Translations under genes and position numbers: made by a program | In this document: piece after piece, positions 26,182 to 34,776 of the stretch | Layout: every line of letters starts with the position of its first letter | Position numbering within the stretch: position 1 is the first letter of the stretch | Assembly: GCA_026692845.1 (NCBI GenBank) | Contig: JAPLNM010000049.1 | Coordinates: 52,363 to 116,362, forward strand | From: Planctomycetota bacterium | GTDB taxonomy: Bacteria; Planctomycetota; Planctomycetia; Pirellulales; Pirellulaceae | DNA: 64,000 nucleotides | Direction of reading: 5' to 3' | The notes under the pieces: generated by a model | Told to the model about the DNA's origin: nothing | Seen by the model: only the letters and a program-made list of their open reading frames with translations | Database searches by the model: none

Positions 26182-28104
26182 TTAGGACTTGCGGATGAAG
26201 TCCGCCGCGTAACTTCGCACCTGCCTGCCATTGAGCACATGGAAGACCCGCAACTGCTGAATCACACTGTCGGAAAAATGCGCAAGTGGCACATGCACCA
26301 ACTTGCACGAATACCGTTTGGCGATCTTCTTGAGGGCTTGACCCGGCGGGGTCGGACTCATCAAGGCCACATGACGCGATTCGGAATGCAAACATGCAGC
26401 CGCGACCAAACGCTGCTCGAGCGTGTCGGTAAAGTCCAGTCGCTCGTCTTGCCATATATCCACAATCGGCCTAGGCGGATAGATAAACATCGATCCTCCA
26501 TAGGTCGCCATCGCAATGCCCGGCCCTATCATCTGCTTGTCAAAAGGCGTGGCAAAGAATGCCAAGGTCGATTCATCGGGATGCTCGGCAAACCATGTCG
26601 CTCTCCAGGTGTACTCCCGAGGATCCGGCTCAGGATCGAAAATCATCACCGTGACGTTGACCTGACCGACCGACGGCGGATTGACCTTCACATACAACGA
26701 ACCGTCATACCAATGACGCAGCGTCTCGCGAAGATCTAAACCATCCATGATGCTCGTGGTGAACTTTTCGGTCCTGGCCAAATCCGCTCCAAGTATCTGC
26801 CGCGCCCGCTCGGCGACCCGATTGCGGAAACTCTCAATCTGCGTGTCCTCCTCGGGCCATGAACACTGCATGTAAGGATTCCAACGGCTCTCCCAACGTC
26901 GCTGGTCTTTTTTTTGCACCGGCCGTTTAAGCTCCAACGAATGCCACTGCATCGGTGGACCCGGCAACCGGGATACCAACGTCGCCGGCCCCGAATCGGG
27001 CAAGTCCCCTACCCCGATCCCCATACGTATCGTCGCTAACCCCGCGCTCTGCTCGTAGCTGTCAAATCGATACTCCGTCGCCGAATTGACCAAGTGCGCC
27101 GTGTACGTGTCGCCCATCATCTGCTGAGCCGACTTGGCCAACGTGTAAAAACTCGGCGTCATCCGACGATCGAGCAAGGTTTGATTGCGTACATACTTCA
27201 AACACTGCGATATCAACAATGGGGTTATCTGACGGGCGCGATTCCCAAGCTCCTGCCGATAAGAACTACGAGCCGTGACAAACAACTCCTTGAGCCCCTC
27301 GGCTACCACCCGATCGTCATCCTCGAAATCCTGCCGCGCCTGCTCGATGAGCCCTGTGATAAAGGGCAACTCCCCAAGCATAAAAAGATAACTCCGCGGA
27401 TCGACCCGAAAAAGCTCCGGAACCTGACTCTCGTGTGCTTTCGAATCCTCGCGGTCCTCCTGCCCGCCAGAACGCTCCTGCCCGCTGCGGATCGCTTCTC
27501 GAAGCCAAGGCCAAGCTTCCAGCGGACATAACGCCACAATCCGACGGTGACGCCCTCGCATCGCCAATATCCTACCGGCCATCGTTTCGATCCGCTCGAC
27601 CATCGACGAACTGGCTAATCCTAAACTCGGCGGCGGTATCGCTGGTAACATCGCACTGCAAAAACGCTCAAGCGTCGTATGGCGTATCGCATAACAGTCG
27701 GCGATCACCGGCGAATGACTCTCGATCTGGTCCCCCTCGCCATCAATCCACTCGATCGCTAAACGCTCTCCTAACGCCATTCGGATCGCAGCGATCACGC
27801 CCTGGCAAGGATCGATCGGCACATAAGTCCCCCGGTCAATCCTCTCGGACGACTCTACCTGGTCCTGCGAATCGCTCCACAAGGATCCGACTTGCCCTCC
27901 ACAAGCCAACCGAACCACCACCGATAAAGCCGGTAACCTCTCGACTCCTCGGATCACTTCCTCGGAAAACGATGCTGGCAACGGAACGGCTAACGCATCA
28001 AAAGATCGACTCAAGAGCTCCTTGCGAAGCGCACTGGCATAAGCCGCGCTGCCATGAACGACCGGAATCAAAGTCAACCAACTGTCCAACGAAAAAACGC
28101 TCAT
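26182..28104 (-). CDS. Unknown 640-residue soluble protein
   Basis: I do not recognise this protein. The start at 28102-28104 (MSVFSLDSWLT) is supported by AGAAGG 4 bases upstream. The opening IPVVHGSAAYASALRKELLSR recalls proteins of the ChaN/DUF5682 type, which begin with a similar strand and an SxxxxxxLR helix; that link is weak. There is no signal peptide or membrane segment. The C-terminal third has many aromatic and acidic patches (DPEPDPREYTWRATWF, GSMFIYPPRP). The first ATG lies about 240 bases from a divergent sigma-54 promoter. It is convergent with the dehydrogenase gene, with 29 bases between the stops. Confidence 0.8.
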   Translation of the reverse strand: MSVFSLDSWLTLIPVVHGSAAYASALRKELLSRSFDALAVPLPASFSEEVIRGVERLPALSVVVRLACGGQVGSLWSDSQDQVESSERIDRGTYVPIDPCQGVIAAIRMALGERLAIEWIDGEGDQIESHSPVIADCYAIRHTTLERFCSAMLPAIPPPSLGLASSSMVERIETMAGRILAMRGRHRRIVALCPLEAWPWLREAIRSGQERSGGQEDREDSKAHESQVPELFRVDPRSYLFMLGELPFITGLIEQARQDFEDDDRVVAEGLKELFVTARSSYRQELGNRARQITPLLISQCLKYVRNQTLLDRRMTPSFYTLAKSAQQMMGDTYTAHLVNSATEYRFDSYEQSAGLATIRMGIGVGDLPDSGPATLVSRLPGPPMQWHSLELKRPVQKKDQRRWESRWNPYMQCSWPEEDTQIESFRNRVAERARQILGADLARTEKFTTSIMDGLDLRETLRHWYDGSLYVKVNPPSVGQVNVTVMIFDPEPDPREYTWRATWFAEHPDESTLAFFATPFDKQMIGPGIAMATYGGSMFIYPPRPIVDIWQDERLDFTDTLEQRLVAAACLHSESRHVALMSPTPPGQALKKIAKRYSCKLVHVPLAHFSDSVIQQLRVFHVLNGRQVRSYAADFIRKS

Positions 28105-28160
28105 AGCCTTCTTGTCTCTTTCGCGGTTCTTAGAAGTCGCAACTTGAGAAATGGACACTT

Positions 28161-28171
28161 GTTCTGAGAAC
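28161..28171. promoter_or_regulatory. Perfect 11-bp palindrome upstream of the sRNA promoter
   Basis: GTTCTGAGAAC is perfectly symmetrical and lies about 175 bases upstream of the sigma-54 -24 box, a position typical of enhancer sites. Function is inferred only from placement. Confidence 0.3.
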
Positions 28172-28327
28172 CAAAGCCCCTGGGATTCTCTGCGAGCCAT
28201 TCGAGTGTTTCAAGTCGATTTGCATTCTCTGATTAACCAATTGCTTCTCGGTATTGAATGAAAGCCTTGAAAACACCCGACCTCAGGGAAGCTTAACCCA
28301 AAAAAAGCCAGTTTGGACTCAAAAAAA

Positions 28328-28338
28328 TTCAGTCTGAA
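28328..28338. promoter_or_regulatory. Perfect 11-bp palindrome next to the sigma-54 box
   Basis: TTCAGTCTGAA is symmetrical around its central T and ends 8 bases before the -24 element. It could be an operator for a repressor or an activator. Confidence 0.3.
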
Positions 28339-28346
28339 AATGACTT

Positions 28347-28362
28347 TGGCACCACCATTGCT
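28347..28362 (+). promoter_or_regulatory. Sigma-54 type promoter of the candidate sRNA
   Basis: TGGCACCACCATTGCT: -24 TGGCAC, 5 bases, -12 TTGCT, with GG and GC ten bases apart. Transcription would start near 28373. No open frame with a ribosome-binding site follows; instead there is a run of stem-loops and a terminator. Confidence 0.7.
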
Positions 28363-28372
28363 CTAGTTCGAT

Positions 28373-28575
28373 CCGGCGCGATGGCCGTCAAACTACGGCA
28401 TCGGGCGTTCCTAAAGACGGTTGGGAGAAAAATTGGAACCAATTCGAGTCGGAAGAACTCGAATCGGTTCCAAAACGCAATTCTCTGGTCGGCTCATTTG
28501 TTCGTGTGTGTGGGGCCGGTCAGGGAAGTGGCTGCCGAGGAGGGGACCTTTTGTCCCCTCCTCGGTTTTTTGTTT
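28373..28575 (+). ncRNA. Candidate structured small RNA, about 200 nt
   Basis: Between the sigma-54 promoter and a perfect terminator the plus strand forms four stem-loops. SL1 28380-28402 has GAT and GCCGT pairing with ACGGC and ATC around loop CAAACT, with one bulged G. SL2 28433-28473 has two 8-bp blocks, TTGGAACC and ATTCGAGT, pairing with ACTCGAAT and GGTTCCAA, with one A-C mismatch. SL3 28485-28494 with 28514-28523 is 10 bp including wobbles. SL4 is the terminator. It resembles no RNA family I know (not 6S, tmRNA, SRP or RNase P). Its existence as a transcript is inferred. Confidence 0.6.
28535..28575 (+). terminator. Strong rho-independent terminator
   Basis: A perfect 13-bp stem (CCGAGGAGGGGAC 28535-28547, GTCCCCTCCTCGG 28553-28565) with loop CTTTT is followed by TTTTTTGTTTT. 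It serves the plus strand; the minus strand has no T-run after the stem. Confidence 0.93.
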
Positions 28576-28630
28576 TGCGATTCCTAGGAGCATACTCAAG
28601 ACCCAGTCGTAGGCCAATGCGTTCCGAGGC

Positions 28631-28906
28631 TCAGATCCCCATATCAGCCAGTCGCTCGGCGACTTGGGACAAAGTACGGGTCAGCTCCGGGTGTTCGAGT
28701 TCGAATCGATCGATCCAGTCGGAGAGTCGTTCAGAGACACTTGAGTGTCCCGTGGCAGCATGGGGGTTAGGGTCGTTCGATTCGAGCAATTGCTGAATAT
28801 CGCCTGCGAGATCCCCGAGCGCCTCGAGCGTCTCGGGTTCGAGGTGTTCGGAGCGGGCGAGCAACGCGCGGAATTCCGCGAGCTGTTGATCCAGTTTTTT
28901 AGTCAT
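28631..28906 (-). CDS. DUF4404 family small protein
   Basis: A protein of 91 residues from the ATG at 28904-28906 (MTKKLDQQ). It is all helical: LEPETLEALGDLAGDIQ, then SERLSDWIDRFELEHP and TRTLSQVAERLADMGI, the pattern of the DUF4404 family. The function of the family is unknown; such proteins are short, acidic and possibly dimeric. It is convergent with the candidate sRNA and about 195 bases downstream of the group II intron relic on the same strand. Confidence 0.75.
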   Translation of the reverse strand: MTKKLDQQLAEFRALLARSEHLEPETLEALGDLAGDIQQLLESNDPNPHAATGHSSVSERLSDWIDRFELEHPELTRTLSQVAERLADMGI

Positions 28907-29143
28907 TTGCAGGGATTGCCTCAGAGGATCGAGCGGTACGGCCGACGTGCTGATCGAATTGTGGACCATCCGGCTCCAAAAGTCCATGCGCCCGCACCCC
29001 AGAGAGCCTCCTAAGCCCGGAGAGCGACACTTCCCTGCCGTCGTGCGTAAGCCGACGGTAAGCCGTTTCGAATACGAGTACCGCAAAAACCATGCAACCA
29101 GTAGAGTAAGGAGGGGCGGACTGGCCGCGCCCTCCTCCTCGTC

Positions 29144-29176
29144 AAACCGTACGTGCAGATTTCCCGCATACGGCTT
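29144..29176 (-). ncRNA. Group II intron domain V
   Basis: The minus strand starts AAGCCGTATGCGG, has a GAAA-type loop, and ends TCTGCACGTACGGTTT. It contains the catalytic AGC triad, the two-base bulge and the closing stem of domain V. Confidence 0.85.
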
Positions 29177-29177
29177 G

Positions 29178-29700
29178 GAACGATGTTCAGGTATCGATGC
29201 GTGCGTCCCTTTAAGTCGCGGTCGTATCGGAAGGTATACCCCAGAAAGTCCAGGGTGCTGCCGATGTCATTGAGCTTCACGATTTTGGTTTTGTCTCGAT
29301 TGATCGTGAGTCGAAAGCGTCCCTCAAGCGTCTGCTCGATCCAGCGTTGTAGCTGGTTTCCTTGGTACCATGCCAAGATCACAAAATCATCCGCATAGCG
29401 GACGATCTTGGCCTTGGCCCAGGTCGCAGGGCCGTGGAAGGCTCGCTCGAACCAATGTAGGTACACGTTAGACAATAGAGGCGAAATGACGCCTCCTTGA
29501 GGTGTACCTTTGTCGGATCGAGACGTGACCTTCTTACCATTTCTGTCCGTATCGACAACTTCACACTTGAGCCACATCTCGATCAGCGCAAGCACCGAAC
29601 GATCGGTGATTTGTTCTTCGCCAAGACGATCCACCAAGCCGCAGTTCGGCAACTTTCTCCGGCAGCTTGACTTTACTCTTGATCGCCAACCATCTCGATG
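29178..29700 (-). pseudogene. Group II intron reverse transcriptase/maturase fragment
   Basis: The central reverse transcriptase domain is intact, with [14 protein letters not shown] (RT4) and YADDFVI (RT5, catalytic aspartates), and ends at [16 protein letters not shown]. The frame then runs directly into domain V: the maturase (X) and any endonuclease domain are missing. Upstream, RT0-RT3 are gone; a [14 protein letters not shown] start, recognisable in another frame near 29640-29670, is fused to [13 protein letters not shown]. It cannot splice or move by itself. Confidence 0.8.
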
Positions 29701-29884
29701 CTTCGATCGGTGCGTTATTGATTTCGCTGATTCGTCGTCACTGCGGCATGCTCTGCCGAGGCGACCGCCTTGTGGGGATCCCAGGTACCTAGACTGTTCT
29801 ATTGACGCCCGCTGTCTCCAGTCACCCCGAGGAGCCTGATTGCAGTAATTGCTCGTTGCTTCGCAGAATGCGGCTCGGGCCACT

Positions 29885-31312
29885 CTAGCCCAAAACCTCG
29901 CGGACCACCCGGCCTGCAACATCCGTCAAACGATAATCCCGACCCGCGTGGCGATAAGTCAACCTTTCATGATCCAACCCCACACAATGCAACATCGTCG
30001 CATGCAGATCGTGTGTATGGACCCCTGCCTCGGCCACCTCGATCCCATACTCGTCGGACTTGCCGTGGACGATCCCTCCGCGGACTCCTCCTCCGGCCAT
30101 CCACGAGGAAAACACCAAGTTGTGATGCTCGCGCCCAGGATGATCGGCCGTCTGATGGAACGGCGTTCGCCCAAACTCCGTCGTCCAGACCACCAACGTC
30201 CGCTCAAGCATCCCTCGGGCCTTCAGGTCGCTGAGCAACCCACCTATCGGCTGGTCAATCATCTTGGCCAACCGCGCATGATCCCCCATGTTCCCATGCG
30301 AATCCCAATTCTCGGCGCTGTTCGAACCGGTATCGATCAACTCGATGAAGCGTACCCCACGCTCGGCCAACCGACGTGCGACCAAACACTGCCATCCGAA
30401 TCCCTTGGTCTGCCCTGCCTCCAACCCGTACATCTTGAGCGTCGACTCCGACTCGGTCGATAAATCAAATGCCTCTGGAGCTTGTCGCTGCATCCCAAAG
30501 GCTGTCTGGAAACTTCGCATCCGCGCCTCTAACATCGGGTCCAACGGACTCGATTCGACCCTCTTGGCGTTGAACTTTCCGAGCAACTCCAACTCCAACG
30601 ACTGCTGAGCCGGACTGCTGGCCCGTGGCTTAAGATGCTCCAAGGGCTCATCACCGGGAATCACATGCGTCCCCTGATGGCACCCAGGCAGAAAATCGCT
30701 CCCCCAAGTCTGGGCTCCCGCATAAGGCGCATGCGGCGCTAAGACCACAAAGGATGGCAAATTCTCGTTGACCGTCCCGAGCCCGTAACTGACCCAAGCC
30801 CCATGGCTAGGCCTCGCAAACTGCGCCGATCCTGTATGCGCCGCCAAGGTCCCCTTGTCATGCCCGTCGCTATCGCAATGCATCGCATTGAAAACGCATA
30901 AGTCATCGACCAGCGTCGCTAACCGGGGAAACAACTCACTGACCCAAGTCCCACTTTGCCCATACTGCGAAAACGTCCAACGAGGCTTGATCAAGTACCG
31001 ATCGAATGCTCCTGGCTTGTTGAGCCATCGCGATGCGGTCACCTTCTTGCCATGGTCCTGATACAACTTGGACTTGTAATCCCATGTGTCGACATGCGAT
31101 ACGCCACCGGTCGAGTAAATGAAAATAATCCGATCGGCACTGGCTGCATGATGCCCTGCCCGGGCCGATAAAGGATCGCTCGATCCGGCCCCGATTCCCC
31201 TCAACCCATCGCTCTGCGCTAGCATGCTGGCCAAAGCGATCTGGCCAACGCCTCGCCCACTTCCTCGGATCCAATCGCGTCGGCTTAAGCTCCTGAATTC
31301 GCTGCGTTTCAT
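29885..31312 (-). CDS. DUF1501 Tat-exported protein (second copy)
   Basis: About 475 residues from MKRSEFRS; in-frame ATG and GTG starts lie 3 and 4 codons upstream. A twin-arginine motif [10 protein letters not shown] is followed by a weak hydrophobic core. The DUF1501 fold shows [34 protein letters not shown] and GREHH. It forms a pair with the 1099-residue planctomycete cytochrome upstream; their stop and start are about 16 bases apart. The degraded group II intron begins just downstream. Confidence 0.9.
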   Translation of the reverse strand: MKRSEFRSLSRRDWIRGSGRGVGQIALASMLAQSDGLRGIGAGSSDPLSARAGHHAASADRIIFIYSTGGVSHVDTWDYKSKLYQDHGKKVTASRWLNKPGAFDRYLIKPRWTFSQYGQSGTWVSELFPRLATLVDDLCVFNAMHCDSDGHDKGTLAAHTGSAQFARPSHGAWVSYGLGTVNENLPSFVVLAPHAPYAGAQTWGSDFLPGCHQGTHVIPGDEPLEHLKPRASSPAQQSLELELLGKFNAKRVESSPLDPMLEARMRSFQTAFGMQRQAPEAFDLSTESESTLKMYGLEAGQTKGFGWQCLVARRLAERGVRFIELIDTGSNSAENWDSHGNMGDHARLAKMIDQPIGGLLSDLKARGMLERTLVVWTTEFGRTPFHQTADHPGREHHNLVFSSWMAGGGVRGGIVHGKSDEYGIEVAEAGVHTHDLHATMLHCVGLDHERLTYRHAGRDYRLTDVAGRVVREVLG

Positions 31313-31328
31313 AGATACCATCACCGGG

Positions 31329-34300
31329 TTAATCGATGTATAAAAAGGAATTGCTGGTCATGAGCACCCTGCATAATGCACCCCAAGCCTTGAGCTCTGC
31401 GTCGCTCGACTCGCGCTGGGCATAGGCTTGCAAAAACTCCAAACACTGCGTCTGCTCCTCTTGACTCGGAGGCCGTCCGAGCGTGATCTCATAAACCAAT
31501 TGCAAACGCGCTGTGACGTCCGAGGTCGTACCGACGCATCGCTTCGAAAGCGATTCGGAGGCTTGATGGATCAAAGGCGAATTCATCAGATACAGCGTCT
31601 GTGTCGGTGTCGTCGTAGCTTGGCGCTGATCGACGCTCAGATTCGGATCGGCTCCATCAAAGAGCCCCAAATAAGGATGCTTTCGATTCCGCTGCTGCAT
31701 CAGATAAACACTCCGATGACTCGACTCATACACCGCATGGAACGGATTGTGGATCGTAAAAGCCCAAGTCTCCACAGGCGGAAAGGGATGCTCCTTCGGG
31801 ATGCTTCGATCGAGCAAACCACTGACGCTCAAAATCGAATCGCGCAAGGTCTCGGCATCCATCGGACGCTTGACGCTGCGCCACAACCAACGGTTTGAAG
31901 GGTCGACCTGCTGGCCCTTGTGCACGCGCTCTTTGTCCTGATCCTCATCGACTTGGCTCGTCAAATGGTAGGTCCTGGATAAAACAATCCAACGATGCAA
32001 CTGACGTACGTCCCATCGGCTCTCGATGAATCGATTGGCCAAGTAATCGAGCAACTCCGGATGCGATGCGGCCTGGCCCCGAACTCCAAAGTCGCTGGTC
32101 GTCGGCACGAGCCCTTGGCCAAAGTGCCAATGCCATAGCCGGTTGACAAAGACGCGCGCAACTAACGGGTTCTTCGGATCGCTCAACCAAAAAGCCAACT
32201 CACGCCGACCACTCTCGGCATGGTCCTTCGGAACCAATTGCCCTCCCAATACCGAAAGGAACCTTCGCGGCACCTCGTCGGCGGTCTTGCTCGGCTCGCC
32301 TCGCAACTGAAGCCTCGCATCGATTGGCTTGGCTTCACTGACCCCATAAGCCACCGGATAGAGCACTTCGGCCGCGATGGCCGCCCGCTTGGCCTGGAGT
32401 TCCTTGACCTGCTTTTCAAGACTTGCCAGAGCCTCCAGACTAACCCCAGACTGCGATCGACGCTCAAAGGCAGACGAACCGAACTGCGGAAAAGGCTCCG
32501 TATCGAACCCCAAGTTATCGAGTTCTCGGGCCAGTACCCCATCGCTCATGTGCCCAAATCCATCGCATATAAACGTATCGGCAACCCGATCCCAATTCGA
32601 TGGCAAGGCCGTCTTGGGAATCTGCGCCATGAACTGATCCCCATAGAGCCCGCCCGCCCAAGTCCTATCGCTCGGATCGAGCTTCAACTCCAAGTGATAC
32701 CACTTGCCCGTTTCCAAAGCCGTTACGACCTTCCATTGCCCTGCGTCTTTGATCGCAAACGCATCCTTCGAAATGCTGCACTCAAGAGCGATCGATTCGA
32801 TCACTCCTCGGCCAAGATACAATCGGCAAGAGCCTTCTTTGGACTCTGGGACCCGAAAGTCAAGCGTAAAATAGAGCGGACCATCGGTAAGCTTTCCCTT
32901 GCGATCAAACACATAGCGGACACCCTCGTTGGGCGTCCCGGCTCCGATCCGAACCCCGCGCGTCCCCTGACCAAACACCTGCGCAAAAGGACTTTGCGAT
33001 TCGGCCAATACCTGATTCGGACCCGCCGACAACCAAGCCTTCGTCGGCGGCTTTCCAAACTCCTGGGACTCGAAATCCAAGTCGATTCCGCCAGCATGGT
33101 AACTCGGATCCAACTCCATGCGCTTTGCTTCGGCTCGACGGATCGCTTCGTCGATCGATCCCAATCGATCGGCCCTGCGCTGCTCTAACTCCGCGACGCG
33201 CTCAGGGGGAACCAAAGGCGGAAAGTTCGCAGGACGCTTTTGCTCCTCGCCACCAGGAAACGCCCATAACGTGCTTTGCATGATCCCATACAAAGCATAG
33301 TAATCCTGCGCTGTGATCGGATCGTACTTGTGGTCATGACAACGGGCACAGCCAATCGAAAGCCCCAAAAAGGACCTCCCTATCGAATCGATCGCGTCGG
33401 CAAAATCCAAATGCTGAAAATCTGCGTTCGGGGCGTATCCATACCGTTTCCCTATCGCTAAAAACCCTGTCGCAGTCACCAGGTCCGCATAAGCCTCCGA
33501 GCACTCCTCAGAATCCCCTGAGTCGGACCTCTTGGCCAGATCCTTAGCAAACAGATCCTTGGCAAACAGATCGCCAGCGATCTGCTCTCGCACGAATTGA
33601 TCCCATGGCTTGTTGCGATGGATCGATCGGATCACCCAGTCGCGGTACTGGTAAGCTTCACGGACCGGATAGTCCGCTCCATCACCAGCGGTGTCCGAAT
33701 ATCGAGCCACATCGAGCCAATGGCGTCCATAACGCTCCGCATGCTCCTGGGATTCAAGCAATCGGTCGACCAACCGCGCATCGGCTTCGAGAGTCTCGTC
33801 TAGAACATACTCTCGAATCTGCTCGGGGGTCGGTAAGAGCCCAGTTAAATCCAACGTCACTCGGCGTATCCAAGCCCGCTTGCTTGCCGTCGACACCGGT
33901 TCGAGACCCCGGGCCTCAAGCCCCGCGACGATAAATCGATCGATCGGATTCCATACCCATTGCTCTTGCGCAACCTCCGGAGGCTCGACCCCTGCGAGCG
34001 GCTGAAAGGACCACCACGATCGGACTTCGTCGGCCCTCATCCCACCGATCCGCTCGGCCGATTTGCGAGGATCATAAGCCCCCTGCAACACCCAAGCCTC
34101 AAGGTCCTGGATCTGCAACGGCGTCAACGACATTCCACTCTCGGTCGGTGGCATCGGACTGAGCCCCTGATCATGGCGGACGGCTCGGATGAGCAAGCTT
34201 TCATCGGGTTTCCCCGGAACGATCGCCGGTCCGCCATCCCCCCCGAGCTTCCAGCCATCGGCCGAATCCAATACCAAACCACCGCTGGACTTTTGCGTCG

Positions 34301-34628
34301 AAAGCGAATGGCAAGCTTCGCAATGGTTGACCAAAATCGGCCGGATGCGAGCCTCAAAAAAATCGCTCTCTGAGCGCTCGTTCGTCGCTTCCTGCCCACA
34401 CGCACTTTGGCTCGGTGTCCCTATATCTAGACCTACCAAGCCCATGACCAAACTCACGAAGACTCTAGCCAAGCAACACCTCAGCAACCGACGTGGGCAT
34501 CGCGAAAACAAAACCCGCGAAAACAAACTCCGCGAAAAAAAAACAAAGAGTTCACGCAAATGGTCCATCATAGGTTCCAAAACCAACGGTGCTCTAATGC
34601 TGTAATTGGGATGCAAGCGACGATTCAT
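31329..34628 (-). CDS. PSCyt1/DUF1549/DUF1553 cytochrome protein with LamG-like insert
   Basis: A protein of 1099 residues. The start at 34626-34628 (MNRRLHPN) has a GGGGGG tract 7 bases upstream. After a signal or membrane region comes the PSCyt1 domain with CEACH (near 103) and the MPP motif. DUF1549 follows with VTLDLTGLLPTPEQI and a second haem motif CARCHDHKYDP (near 428). A concanavalin/LamG-like insert (about 515-680, LYFTLDFRVPES, KWYHLELKLDPS) precedes DUF1553 (VNRLWHWHFGQGLVPTTSDFG). It is probably periplasmic and acts with the DUF1501 partner. FAKDLFAKD is coded by an 18-bp tandem repeat near 33550. Confidence 0.92.
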   Translation of the reverse strand: MNRRLHPNYSIRAPLVLEPMMDHLRELFVFFSRSLFSRVLFSRCPRRLLRCCLARVFVSLVMGLVGLDIGTPSQSACGQEATNERSESDFFEARIRPILVNHCEACHSLSTQKSSGGLVLDSADGWKLGGDGGPAIVPGKPDESLLIRAVRHDQGLSPMPPTESGMSLTPLQIQDLEAWVLQGAYDPRKSAERIGGMRADEVRSWWSFQPLAGVEPPEVAQEQWVWNPIDRFIVAGLEARGLEPVSTASKRAWIRRVTLDLTGLLPTPEQIREYVLDETLEADARLVDRLLESQEHAERYGRHWLDVARYSDTAGDGADYPVREAYQYRDWVIRSIHRNKPWDQFVREQIAGDLFAKDLFAKDLAKRSDSGDSEECSEAYADLVTATGFLAIGKRYGYAPNADFQHLDFADAIDSIGRSFLGLSIGCARCHDHKYDPITAQDYYALYGIMQSTLWAFPGGEEQKRPANFPPLVPPERVAELEQRRADRLGSIDEAIRRAEAKRMELDPSYHAGGIDLDFESQEFGKPPTKAWLSAGPNQVLAESQSPFAQVFGQGTRGVRIGAGTPNEGVRYVFDRKGKLTDGPLYFTLDFRVPESKEGSCRLYLGRGVIESIALECSISKDAFAIKDAGQWKVVTALETGKWYHLELKLDPSDRTWAGGLYGDQFMAQIPKTALPSNWDRVADTFICDGFGHMSDGVLARELDNLGFDTEPFPQFGSSAFERRSQSGVSLEALASLEKQVKELQAKRAAIAAEVLYPVAYGVSEAKPIDARLQLRGEPSKTADEVPRRFLSVLGGQLVPKDHAESGRRELAFWLSDPKNPLVARVFVNRLWHWHFGQGLVPTTSDFGVRGQAASHPELLDYLANRFIESRWDVRQLHRWIVLSRTYHLTSQVDEDQDKERVHKGQQVDPSNRWLWRSVKRPMDAETLRDSILSVSGLLDRSIPKEHPFPPVETWAFTIHNPFHAVYESSHRSVYLMQQRNRKHPYLGLFDGADPNLSVDQRQATTTPTQTLYLMNSPLIHQASESLSKRCVGTTSDVTARLQLVYEITLGRPPSQEEQTQCLEFLQAYAQRESSDAELKAWGALCRVLMTSNSFLYID

Positions 34629-34776
34629 GGTATCCCCCCAGGGCTTACACGCCAATAAGTATAGTCGCCATTGGTCCTGCAAAACTAGCGATCGCGATCC
34701 TAAGCCCAATCGTTATAGATTGCCTAATGCGAAGCCCCCCCCGTTGCCGATGTGCTTCGATACGAGGGATTAGGCG

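Larger units (their letters stand above)
29101..29850 (-). mobile_element. Degraded group II intron with internal deletions
   Basis: On the minus strand the element has a catalytic domain V (29144-29176), a domain-VI-like GC-rich hairpin (about 29105-29140) and a 3' end reading CTCTAC at 29101-29106, the AY-type end of group II introns. Inside lies a reverse transcriptase fragment. The 5' part (about 29640-29850) reads like intron RNA rather than protein. Two internal deletions, one inside the reverse transcriptase and one removing the maturase, leave about 0.75 kb where 2 kb or more is usual. It sits just after the DUF1501 stop, in the same orientation. The 5' boundary is approximate. Confidence 0.75.

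Noticed and set aside
28381..28587. 68-codon open frame inside the candidate sRNA
   Set aside because: It has no ribosome-binding site and runs through the hairpins and the T-run of the terminator.
28899..29093. Small minus gene between DUF4404 and the intron
   Set aside because: It overlaps the DUF4404 start in another frame and has no ribosome-binding site or recognisable pattern.
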